From the NCBI GenBank assembly GCA_014238595.1, contig JABAAV010000042.1, positions 1 through 12,044 on the forward strand: 12,044 nucleotides of DNA, written 5' to 3'. The notes beneath the pieces were generated by a model. That model had not been told where the DNA came from, ran no database searches, and was given only the letters and a program-made list of their open reading frames with translations. The stretch comes from Myxococcales bacterium (lineage in GTDB: Bacteria > Myxococcota_A > Polyangia > Haliangiales > J016). Both the position numbers and the translations under genes were made by a program. This document shows positions 1 through 6,384 of this stretch, in pieces (position 1 is the first letter of the stretch; every line of letters begins with the position of its first letter).

Positions 1-2063
1 ATCCCCTCGATAAAGCGCTGCAGTTTCTATTTGATGCATTGCCCTTTATTGTGTTGGGCGTTGATCAAACTGTGCTGTCTTTGTATTTTGTTGTCTATGC
101 GGTCAATGGTTATTTTCAGCATTCAAATATTCATGTTCGTTTTGGATGGTTGAATTATATCATCAGTAGTGCAGAGGTTCATCGCTGGCATCACTCCGAT
201 ATCATCAAAGAGTCCAATGGCAACTACGGCAATAACATTATTATCTGGGATATATTATTTGGAACGTATTTTTTCCCTAAAGACAGAGGTGTTGATGATC
301 TAGGGTTACAGAATAAGCAATATCCGACTACGTTTGTAAAACAACTAAAGTCTCCGTTTATTCCTCGGCTGGAAAAACAATCATTGCCTCTGATTTCATA
401 CAAAGAAATATTCATTAATATTTGTCTGAAGTTACGCCTGAAAATCATTGGCGTTACCCATTGGTCTCGATTGATGCGTTCCACACATTCTCCGATGCAA
501 GCGCAGAACAAACTATTGATGGAGATACTCAATAATAATAAAGAATCTACGTTTGGAATAAAGCATAACTTCAAAGACATCAAATCCCCTCAAGAATATG
601 CAGAGCAATGCAAGATTCAAAGTTATGATGATTTGAAAGACTATATGGATGACCCCAGTGGAAGCGGTTTGACCGAAAAGCGCGCTTCGTTTTATCAAGT
701 GACCAGTGGAACAACCGGTTCATCTAAATATCTGCCAATGACCGAAGAGGGGTTACATAACGATAAAGTATTGCAAAACATGGTGGCACTGTCTCGATAT
801 CTCGATAACCCATCGACCTACATGGGCAAAATATTTGTAGTCGTTAGTCCCGCCATTGAGGGGCATATGGAATCAGGGGTGCCGTTTGGATCCGCGTCAG
901 GATTAACTTATATGAATATGCCATACATGGCGCGCTCTAAATATGTTGTTCCTTATGATGTCTTTGAAATTGAAGATTACGACACCAAGTATCTATTCAT
1001 TGCGCTGTTTGCATTGGCAGAATCACAAGTCAGTATTGCAGCAACAGCAAACCCCTCAACATTTATCCGTTTATTGGAAGTCATTAATGACCATGCAACA
1101 AAGCTGGTGGACTGTATTGCAACCGGAACGATTGATCTGCCAGGTGTGGAGCCTGAGGTTTTGGCACGCATCAACAAATCGTTTCGATCGGATAGAATTC
1201 GAGCCGAACATTTAAACGATGTCTTATCTAAACATGGAGAGCTGGGTTACCAAGATATTTGGCCGCATCTTCAACAGCTTGTCACATGGACGGGCGGCAG
1301 CTGTGGTATTGCCTTGTCATCTCTTAAAAAGAAGTTGCCATTAACGACCGATGTGACCGAGCTAGGCTATTTGGCGAGTGAAGTTCGTGCATCTTTAACG
1401 ATCGATCATAAATTAGGATTACTCACGTTTACAAATACCTTCTATGAATTTATCGAACGTGATACGTGGGAAGACGATCAAGAAACGATTCTTCTGTTAG
1501 ATCAATTAGAAGAGGGTAAACAGTACTACGTTATTATCACGACAGTTAATGGCTTATATCGCTACTTCATGAATGACATTATCGAAGTGACGGGTTTTTA
1601 TAACCAATGTCCAACGATTCAATTTCTTCAAAAAGGCAAAGGCGCAACCAATATCACTGGCGAAAAATTATATGAAAGTCAGGTGCTTCAAGCGATTAAG
1701 GGTTTAGAAAATGAAGCAGATGTCTCTGTGGTGTTTCAACAGTGGATTGCCGATGAAGAAAAAAATCAATACTTCGTTTATGTCGAGTCAAAAGAAGCTA
1801 AGGTATCGAACAGCACTCAATATTCAGAAACACTTGATACGCTTTTAAGTGAGTTGAATATCGAATATCATCAAAAGCGTATGAGTGGCCGATTAAAACC
1901 CGTGCAATTCAATCTCCTGCGTCATGGCACAGGAGAAGCCTTTAAGAATTACAATCTTGCCAAAGGGCAGAGAGAGGGACAATACAAAGCAATTTCCTTG
2001 GTGTATCGCAAGGATTGTGACTTTCCGTTTGATCAACATGTGCACGATGAAGATCAACCATGA
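1..2063 (+). CDS. Membrane diiron hydroxylase (sterol desaturase family) fused to GH3-type acyl-amido synthetase, 5' partial
   Basis: The frame is open from base 3, so the true start lies left of the window; the TTG at 39 is probably internal. Residues are numbered from that TTG. The N-terminal part carries histidine clusters of the fatty acid hydroxylase/sterol desaturase family: H28SNIH32 and H48RWHH52, with hydrophobic stretches around them. The first histidine box is presumably upstream of the window. From about residue 145 the protein is GH3-like (plant auxin/jasmonate amido-synthetase fold): the adenylate-binding motif TSGTTGSSK at 222-230, ELGYLASEV near 441-449, YRYFMNDIIEVTGF at 507-520 and TGEKLYE near 540. 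GH3 enzymes activate a carboxylic acid as the acyl-AMP and transfer it to an amine or amino acid. A single chain that could hydroxylate or desaturate a lipid and then amidate it is inferred. The stop overlaps the next start (ATGA), implying coupled translation. Domain calls are firm; substrate is unknown. Confidence 0.85.
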   Translation, partial: PLDKALQFLFDALPFIVLGVDQTVLSLYFVVYAVNGYFQHSNIHVRFGWLNYIISSAEVHRWHHSDIIKESNGNYGNNIIIWDILFGTYFFPKDRGVDDLGLQNKQYPTTFVKQLKSPFIPRLEKQSLPLISYKEIFINICLKLRLKIIGVTHWSRLMRSTHSPMQAQNKLLMEILNNNKESTFGIKHNFKDIKSPQEYAEQCKIQSYDDLKDYMDDPSGSGLTEKRASFYQVTSGTTGSSKYLPMTEEGLHNDKVLQNMVALSRYLDNPSTYMGKIFVVVSPAIEGHMESGVPFGSASGLTYMNMPYMARSKYVVPYDVFEIEDYDTKYLFIALFALAESQVSIAATANPSTFIRLLEVINDHATKLVDCIATGTIDLPGVEPEVLARINKSFRSDRIRAEHLNDVLSKHGELGYQDIWPHLQQLVTWTGGSCGIALSSLKKKLPLTTDVTELGYLASEVRASLTIDHKLGLLTFTNTFYEFIERDTWEDDQETILLLDQLEEGKQYYVIITTVNGLYRYFMNDIIEVTGFYNQCPTIQFLQKGKGATNITGEKLYESQVLQAIKGLENEADVSVVFQQWIADEEKNQYFVYVESKEAKVSNSTQYSETLDTLLSELNIEYHQKRMSGRLKPVQFNLLRHGTGEAFKNYNLAKGQREGQYKAISLVYRKDCDFPFDQHVHDEDQP

Positions 2064-3190
2064 TTGAAATCAAAACGATCCGATACTTTGAACTGCGTCT
2101 CCCTTTTACAGCGTCGTTTAAACATGGCTCTGCCGAAAGAAACGAAACAGAGACCATGATTGTTGCAATCACTGATGCGGAGGGTCGTATCGGTTATGGT
2201 GAAGGATGCCCTCGATCCTATGTCACGGGAGAGAGCATCGCTTCATGTGATCAATTTTATCAGTCACATCAACACGCGTTTCAGAAGATTACGAGTCTTG
2301 ATGACTTAAAGCATTATGTCGATGAGCATGATGCTGAGATTAATAACCATCCAGCGGCTTGGTGTGCCATTGAGTTGGCCATTCTTGATTTGCTGGCTCA
2401 ATCTATGGGCGTCCCTGTCGAAACGCTACTCGGACTGAACAATCAACGGGATCAATATATGTATTCGGCTGTGTTAGGTGATAGCAGCCCCAATACATTT
2501 GCTGCTTTGTATAAACGCTACAGAGAACTGGGCTTGACTGATTTTAAAATCAAACTTTCCAAAGACGTCTCTAGAGAAAAAGAAAAACTACAATGTTTAA
2601 CCAATGACCTTTCTGAAATATCCATTCGTGCCGATGCGAATAACCTTTGGCTTACCACAACAGAGGCCATCGCTTATCTGAAAGCGTTAGATGTTCCTTT
2701 TGAATCATTAGAAGAGCCTATCAAATCTAATCAGCATCAAGACTTGATGCGTTTGGCTGATGCGCTTGATCGAAAGATTGTTTTAGATGAAAGTTTTATG
2801 CGTTTTGATCAAATTGAATTGCTCCATACGAAACCTTCCATTTGGATAGCGAATATCAGGGTTTCTAAAATGGGTGGGATACTGCGATCACTCAAAATCA
2901 TTGATGAACTATTGAAGCAAGGCATTGCGATTACCATTGGGGCTCAGGTCGGTGAGACGAGTCTTCTGACTCGTGCGGCGCTACTGCTTGCGGATGTGGC
3001 TGGACATAATTTGAGCGCGCAAGAGGGTGCCTTTGGTGAGTTATTACTGGCACATGATCTGTTTGATCCTGTTCTTCAATTTGGATCAGGAGGAATCTTG
3101 AAAGACAAGACTGGCTTTCGATCGAAACCAGGGTTCGGGTTATCTCTGCACACTTCATTAGACACCAACCCCTATTGTATTGCTAAGTAA
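2060..3190 (+). CDS. Enolase-superfamily enzyme, muconate-lactonizing/dipeptide-epimerase subgroup
   Basis: This 376-residue protein has the usual length of the MLE subgroup. An N-terminal capping domain (about 1-125, with GYGEGCP near 45-51) precedes the barrel. Visible catalytic residues are K163-I-K165, metal ligands D192 (in ADANN), E218 (in LEEP) and D243 (in LDES), and K270 on the opposite face. This two-lysine arrangement is typical of enzymes that remove and replace an alpha-proton: muconate cycloisomerase, o-succinylbenzoate synthase, L-Ala-D/L-Glu epimerase or N-acylamino-acid racemase. The exact reaction cannot be told from sequence. The start ATG overlaps the stop of the hydroxylase-GH3 gene, so the two are co-translated. 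An epimerase or acyl-amino-acid racemase acting on the product or substrate of the amide-forming GH3 domain would make sense, but this is inference. The last 19 codons lie in a 105-base repeat found twice more downstream. The conserved PGFGLSL segment runs into the repeat, so the gene end looks native and intact. Confidence 0.88.
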   Translation: MIEIKTIRYFELRLPFTASFKHGSAERNETETMIVAITDAEGRIGYGEGCPRSYVTGESIASCDQFYQSHQHAFQKITSLDDLKHYVDEHDAEINNHPAAWCAIELAILDLLAQSMGVPVETLLGLNNQRDQYMYSAVLGDSSPNTFAALYKRYRELGLTDFKIKLSKDVSREKEKLQCLTNDLSEISIRADANNLWLTTTEAIAYLKALDVPFESLEEPIKSNQHQDLMRLADALDRKIVLDESFMRFDQIELLHTKPSIWIANIRVSKMGGILRSLKIIDELLKQGIAITIGAQVGETSLLTRAALLLADVAGHNLSAQEGAFGELLLAHDLFDPVLQFGSGGILKDKTGFRSKPGFGLSLHTSLDTNPYCIAK

Positions 3191-3238
3191 GTATTCTCTG
3201 CTTGCCGTTGGTGGTTAGATTCGCCTCAATGAATCAGT
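3134..3238 (+). repeat. 105-base direct repeat, copy R1 (enolase-superfamily gene 3' end)
   Basis: R1 begins at ttcgggttatctctgcac and ends at caatgaatcagt. It covers the last 19 codons of the enolase-superfamily gene, its TAA, and 48 bases downstream. It aligns without gaps to 3471-3575 (R2, offset 337) and 9232-9336 (R3), with only a few substitutions: g versus a at 3139, gttggtgg versus gttgatgg, and attcgcctc versus attatcctc. Because the coding part of R1 continues the conserved barrel end of the protein, R1 is probably the original and R2/R3 the displaced copies. Repeats of a gene 3' end are what site-specific integration at the end of a gene leaves behind, although homologous duplication could also explain them. 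Confidence 0.9.
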
Positions 3239-3476
3239 TGGGTAGCCCACATACGACATTGGGTTGCCCGCGCGAAATTTACGCGGTAGCCAACGGATAT
3301 CACTGCATCAAAGTTGCAGTCGTTCAGTCTCTGGGTTTGTTTCTTACCGACCTCAGCACCATGCGCAGTGGTATGTTCCAAAATGGAACATACCTTGTTT
3401 TCTTTTTGAACTGTTTCCACAATGGAAATAGTTGCGTTTCGATCTAATTCATCGCTTCCAAAGATGTTTTTTCGGA
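3239..3476 (-). pseudogene. rhuM: rhuM-family gene fragment, truncated at both ends
   Basis: On the minus strand the frame reads NIFGSDELDRNATISI near the right end and NFDAVISVGYRVN...ATQCRMWATQ near the left end. This matches the conserved core of the RhuM (DNA-binding/virulence RhuM) family, often found inside type I restriction operons. The N-terminal helix-turn-helix part is missing: the sequence runs straight into repeat R2, giving an artificial start MKCAEI. The C-terminal half is missing too, since the frame stops in repeat R1 soon after WATQ. Between the two recognisable parts sits a 13-codon stretch (VETVQKENKVCSI) absent from the sister fragment near 9137-9237. That stretch resembles two alternative versions of the same RhuM region joined end to end. 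It is a relic and no functional protein is expected. Confidence 0.75.
3370..3407 (+). terminator. Possible intrinsic terminator downstream of the enolase-superfamily gene
   Basis: A perfect 10-base-pair stem (ggtatgttcc at 3370-3379, ggaacatacc at 3385-3394, loop aaaat) is followed by a T-rich run, ttgttttcttttt. This is the shape of a rho-independent terminator for transcripts arriving from the left. It lies inside the antisense of the rhuM relic and exists only because of the 39-base extra segment; the sister block at 9137 lacks the right arm. A second hairpin follows directly at 3409-3433 (11 pairs with one G-T, loop caa). The terminator role is inferred from shape alone. Confidence 0.4.
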
Positions 3477-3575
3477 TTATCTCTGCACACTTCATTAGAC
3501 ACCAACCCCTATTGTATTGCTAAGTAAGTATTCTCTGCTTGCCGTTGATGGTTAGATTATCCTCAATGAATCAGT
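3471..3575. repeat. 105-base direct repeat, copy R2
   Basis: This is a displaced copy of the enolase-superfamily gene 3' end, without the rest of that gene. It aligns gap-free with R1 and R3 and differs by a few substitutions, for example attatcctc here against attcgcctc in the other two. On its left it joins the rhuM fragment and on its right the 25-base hsdR stub, the same neighbours as R3. R1 has different neighbours, so R1 to R2 and R2 to R3 represent two distinct recombination steps. Confidence 0.9.
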
Positions 3576-3758
3576 GATTCCATGGATTAAATTTCTCCAC
3601 GAGATTGAGATACGAGCGTAAAGATATGCAGTGCGTTATCTATTGAAAGGCTTTTTTGATTTAAGATTCAACCATGGGTGAATAGAAGATTGTTAATGCA
3701 TAAAATAAAATTGAATCAATTCAAGCTACAGTCAATCAAATCAAAGTAAGGATTGATG

Positions 3759-5069
3759 TTAGACTGTGGTTTTCTTTATGGATTCGGATGTGGTCATAGC
3801 TTGTTTCATTGAAATGGCGATTGCTTTGATAACATTCATGCAAACTGAATTGCCAAATTGTTTATATATTTGTCCTTGTGAAACTGCATTGACAATGAAA
3901 TCTTCTGGGAAGCCTTGTAGTCTTGCACATTCTCGTGGCGTTAGTTTTCGGGGATTCTTATCCAAATTACTTTGATCGATTAATATCTCTGATCCATCTT
4001 TGTAATAACGAGCACTGATTGTATTGGTGTATTCGCTGTCATTGTTAAATAATGAATAACCAAATCCATTACCTTTTTTGAGATGTTCTTTTTTTCGTTT
4101 TTTATGACCTGTCCACAGTTTGTCTGAGATAGTAAACTTATCTTGATCGGGTGTAATTGAATTTAAATTTTCAAGTATGTCACCAACACGCGTTGTTATT
4201 TTTGGTGGTATTGGCCACTGAAAAACGTCATTGAAATCAACATTGGTTCCGTAATGATTTTTGTCAAAACCAACAATAAAGATACGTTCTCTATTTTGGG
4301 GTACGCCAAAATCTCGCGCTCTAAGTACTTTGAAGTCTACCCAATAATTTAATGGTTCACAAAGGGCATATCGTGCGTCTTCACTCATGGGTATATCAGT
4401 AGGTATATGTTGTTTATGTCTACCACGAAGAATTGAAAGAATCGTTTGTAATGTTTTGCCTTTATCATGTCCTTTGAGTTGTTTGACATTTTCTAAAAGG
4501 AAGGCTTTTGGTTTTTTCTCGGAAAGAATTCGTTGAATTTCAAAAAACATCGTTCCTCTCGTGTCATTAAATCCTTGTCTCAATCCGGCTTGTGAGAATG
4601 CTTGACAGGGAAAACCTCCTAATAAGAGATCATGATTGGGTATATGATCGGTAGATATTTTTGTGATGTCTCCATGTGGAACTTCTCCAAAATTTGCTGC
4701 ATATGTTTTTTGTGCAAATTTATCCCATTCAGATGTAAAGACACATTGCCCACCAAGTTCTTGAAATGGAATTCTTATGCCACCGATACCTGCAAATAGA
4801 TCGATGAAGGTAAATTCACTTTGATACTTTTTGTTTTGACGATATGGGGCTTGCGCATGTTGTGTCTTTAAATATTGCTTGAGATTTTGTATATCGGATA
4901 ATTTTCTTTTTGTTGGTTTATGTTCACCATGTTCCCATTTTCTAACTGTTTGCTCACCAGAAGAATTCATGCCTAACAAGTTTGCAAATTCAGTTCTGCC
5001 TAAACCAAGTTCTTTACGCGTTTGTTTTATGAATTCGGGTAATCCGTATGACTCGATATTTAATTGCAT
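3759..5069 (-). CDS. DNA (cytosine-5) methyltransferase with N-terminal helix-turn-helix (type II R-M)
   Basis: The 436-residue protein opens with an XRE-like helix-turn-helix (about 11-60; RTEFANLLGMN then TVRKWEHGEHKP). The full C5-methyltransferase core follows: motif I FIDLFAGIGG (88-97), catalytic motif IV GGFPCQAFSQAG (C155), motif VI ENV (193-195), motif VIII QNRER (258-262), motif IX RKLTPRECARLQGFP (374-388) and motif X QFGNSV (404-409). All key residues are present, so it should be active. The target-recognition part with ISARYYKDGSEI (351-362) resembles enzymes of the ScrFI/SsoII/Dcm group that methylate within CCNGG- or CCWGG-type sites; this specificity is inferred. In that group the N-terminal helix-turn-helix represses the enzyme's own gene and activates the nuclease gene, and the divergent layout here fits. 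The ATG at 5069 keeps the whole helix-turn-helix; a strong ribosome site is not obvious. It appears more AT-rich than the flanking genes. Confidence 0.93.
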   Translation of the reverse strand: MQLNIESYGLPEFIKQTRKELGLGRTEFANLLGMNSSGEQTVRKWEHGEHKPTKRKLSDIQNLKQYLKTQHAQAPYRQNKKYQSEFTFIDLFAGIGGIRIPFQELGGQCVFTSEWDKFAQKTYAANFGEVPHGDITKISTDHIPNHDLLLGGFPCQAFSQAGLRQGFNDTRGTMFFEIQRILSEKKPKAFLLENVKQLKGHDKGKTLQTILSILRGRHKQHIPTDIPMSEDARYALCEPLNYWVDFKVLRARDFGVPQNRERIFIVGFDKNHYGTNVDFNDVFQWPIPPKITTRVGDILENLNSITPDQDKFTISDKLWTGHKKRKKEHLKKGNGFGYSLFNNDSEYTNTISARYYKDGSEILIDQSNLDKNPRKLTPRECARLQGFPEDFIVNAVSQGQIYKQFGNSVCMNVIKAIAISMKQAMTTSESIKKTTV

Positions 5070-5111
5070 AGCTTTATTGTCTTAATGTTGAATAACCCCA
5101 AGCACTAAACA

Positions 5112-5140
5112 AGTGTACAGTGTTCTGTTGCATATTGCAA
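5112..5140 (-). promoter_or_regulatory. Candidate promoter of the methyltransferase gene
   Basis: On the minus strand TTGCAA (5135-5140) and TACACT (5112-5117) are separated by 17 bases, a reasonable sigma-70 arrangement with four of six consensus matches each. It lies about 45 bases upstream of the methyltransferase start and directly next to the palindromes at 5143-5162. The call rests on motif and spacing only. Confidence 0.35.
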
Positions 5141-5142
5141 GA

Positions 5143-5162
5143 TCATAATTATGACATGTCAT
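5143..5162. promoter_or_regulatory. Overlapping palindromes between divergent R and M genes, candidate operator
   Basis: Two perfect 12-base palindromes overlap: tcataattatga (5143-5154) and atgacatgtcat (5151-5162). The half-site tgacatg recurs at 5179-5185, and tgtcataa (5211-5218) mirrors ttatgaca (5149-5156). They stand just upstream of the candidate methyltransferase promoter, where the methyltransferase's own helix-turn-helix would be expected to bind. The related SsoII system uses a site with GACA/TGTC half-sites, from memory, and these palindromes contain the same core. Regulatory function is inferred. Confidence 0.4.
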
Positions 5163-5231
5163 AGCTAGGCTGATTATCTGACATGATTTGGGTCTATACA
5201 CCAGAATATGTGTCATAAAGACTTTCGTTTT

Positions 5232-5259
5232 TTGATACATAAGACATACAGAGTATTGT
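5232..5259 (+). promoter_or_regulatory. Candidate promoter of the restriction endonuclease gene
   Basis: TTGATA (5232-5237) and TATTGT (5254-5259) are 16 bases apart on the plus strand, about 68 bases before the endonuclease start. The spacing and five-of-six -35 box are plausible for sigma-70. The -10 is weak, which would suit a gene needing activation. The evidence is motif only. Confidence 0.3.
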
Positions 5260-5327
5260 ACGAATAAGCCAAATTTATTGCATAAACGTTCTTTCAAAGC
5301 CTCATTCAATCAAACAGATCTATTACG

Positions 5328-6119
5328 ATGGAACAAAACAAAAAGATGATCATTGAAAAATTTTACTCTAATGTTAGAGGAAAGAAATTTGATCCAACTG
5401 GCTATAACAAGAACCATGATGGAGCAGAAGGGCAGTGGTTAGAACAGAGAATGGGCATTAAGTCCAACAATAACAATGCTCCCGATTTACTTGGTTATGA
5501 AATAAAAAAAGCAACAAAAAGTAAAATCACTTTTGGAGATTGGTCACCAGATCTTGTACTATGGAAATCTAAGAGAAAAGCATGTGCTGATATCCCTCAA
5601 ATTGATCGTGATACTCAATTTTTAAAATATTTCGGCAAACCAAACCTTAACAAAGACAATCGTTTGTCTTGGTCTGGTGAAGCAGTTCCAACAGTTAGAG
5701 GTTACAATACCTTTGGTCAGATTTTACAGGTAGATGAGGAAGACAACATTTTAGCATGTTATTCTTATTTGAACGATCAGCGATCGAATAAATCAGAATT
5801 AATTCCAAATGAATTTCATATAGATAATTTGATTCTTGCACAATGGCTCAAAGAATCAATGAAAGCAAAAGTCGAAAATAAATTTAACGATCAAGGTTGT
5901 GTTGTTTGTTACACAGATTCCAAAGGAGTTTATACACAGATTGGATTTGTAAAGCCTATTGATTACAGCATGTGGATTGCTTGGGTTAAGTCTGGTATCG
6001 TTTTTTTCGATAGCGGTATGTATGCAGGGAACTCTCGATCATACTCTCAATGGCGTATGAATAATAAAAATTGGAACGAGTTAGTGGAGTTAGTGGAGTT
6101 AGTGGTAGAGCAACATTGA
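5328..6119 (+). CDS. Type II restriction endonuclease, MutH/LlaMI-like PD-(D/E)xK fold
   Basis: The 263-residue protein has an N-terminal active-site region with the MutH/Sau3AI pattern. GQWLE (E39) is followed 14 residues later by PDLLGYEIKK, giving D53, E58 and K60. In MutH the catalytic set is E56, D70, E77 and K79, so E-to-D spacing is identical. The wording around it (HDGAEGQWLEQRMGIK, NNNNAPDLLGYEIKK, TFGDWS) is what I associate with the LlaMI family, which cuts CCNGG; this agrees with the target guessed for the divergent methyltransferase. It would cut host DNA unless methylated. The chosen ATG has no clear ribosome site, which could limit translation. The C-terminus ends in a repeated ELV tripeptide from a 9-base triplication. 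The pairing with the divergent methyltransferase 258 bases away is the strongest context evidence. Confidence 0.85.
   Translation: MEQNKKMIIEKFYSNVRGKKFDPTGYNKNHDGAEGQWLEQRMGIKSNNNNAPDLLGYEIKKATKSKITFGDWSPDLVLWKSKRKACADIPQIDRDTQFLKYFGKPNLNKDNRLSWSGEAVPTVRGYNTFGQILQVDEEDNILACYSYLNDQRSNKSELIPNEFHIDNLILAQWLKESMKAKVENKFNDQGCVVCYTDSKGVYTQIGFVKPIDYSMWIAWVKSGIVFFDSGMYAGNSRSYSQWRMNNKNWNELVELVELVVEQH
6078..6104 (+). repeat. Three tandem 9-base units at the end of the endonuclease gene
   Basis: The unit gagttagtg occurs three times in a row and encodes ELV three times, 15 bases before the stop codon. It keeps frame, so slippage here would only lengthen or shorten the C-terminal tail. Confidence 0.85.
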
Positions 6120-6129
6120 ATCAACGACA

Positions 6130-6362
6130 ACGAGTGTATCAATCTTTCCCTTTTAAATGACTAGATTCTGCAAACCCGTTGCTCTCCATATGGTATCTGA
6201 TACTAAGAGAAGGCTGGTATCAAACACATCAACGTCAACAAGCAGAGCATTGACTTGTTAATCTGAGCTAGCCAATTCAAGAAACGCAGAAAACTACTCA
6301 TAGCGTTTCTGGCCGCAAAGGGAGAGCACTCAATGCCAGTCTGATGTGTGGAGGATTTTCAT
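6130..6362 (-). pseudogene. sbcD: Decayed 5' fragment of sbcD (nuclease SbcCD subunit D)
   Basis: Starting from ATG at 6362 on the minus strand, translation gives MKILHTSDWH, the hallmark N-terminus and first metal-binding motif of SbcD. After a stop it continues with GQKRYE, another stop, FSAFLEWLAS, a stop, then QVNALLVDVDVFDTS, matching the family's VDALLVAGDVFDTS. Weaker similarity (ATGLQNLVI, as before the GNHD motif) runs to about 6130, with roughly ten residues lost. At least three in-frame stops and a probable small frameshift after DWH make it non-functional. A good ribosome site, taggag, survives just before the ATG. The fragment begins 22 bases after the stop of the upstream ATPase gene, in the same orientation. 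The remainder of sbcD and any sbcC are absent; the endonuclease gene lies where the rest of sbcD would have been. Confidence 0.75.
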
Positions 6363-6384
6363 TGATACTCCTACGGCGTTGATA

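Larger units (their letters stand above)
3337..3600. repeat. Duplicated junction block A (rhuM part, R2, hsdR tail)
   Basis: Bases 3337-3600 match 9137-9361 nearly perfectly, except that this copy has 39 extra bases between two aatgga motifs (3382-3387 and 3421-3426). The left edge is at ttgtttctta and the right edge at aaatttctccac. The rightmost 25 bases correspond to the last codons (GGEI, stop) and flank of hsdR in the other copy, so this copy carries a stub of an hsdR end with no gene attached. The two copies lie about 5.76 kb apart and bracket the type II restriction genes, the sbcD relic and the ATPase gene. The following 158 bases (3601-3758) up to the methyltransferase stop are AT-rich and hold nothing I recognise. 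Confidence 0.85.

Noticed and set aside
3240..3300. Hairpins (gggtagccca/tgggttgccc and ccgcg/cgcgg) considered as an integron attC site or IS end
   Set aside because: No paired core sites of the attC type and no integrase were seen; the stretch is explained as RhuM coding sequence.
3226..3495. 89-residue ORF as an intact small gene
   Set aside because: Its start and stop both lie in the R repeats; the middle is a RhuM fragment lacking both ends, so I treat it as a pseudogene.
5082..5309. 75-residue minus-strand ORF in the R-M intergenic region, considered as a controller (C) protein
   Set aside because: It has no helix-turn-helix pattern, is rich in unusual residue runs, overlaps the likely promoters, and the methyltransferase already carries its own helix-turn-helix.
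6280..6310. agaaacgc...gcgtttct inverted repeat as a terminator
   Set aside because: It has a 15-base loop and no T-run; it is explained as part of the sbcD relic.
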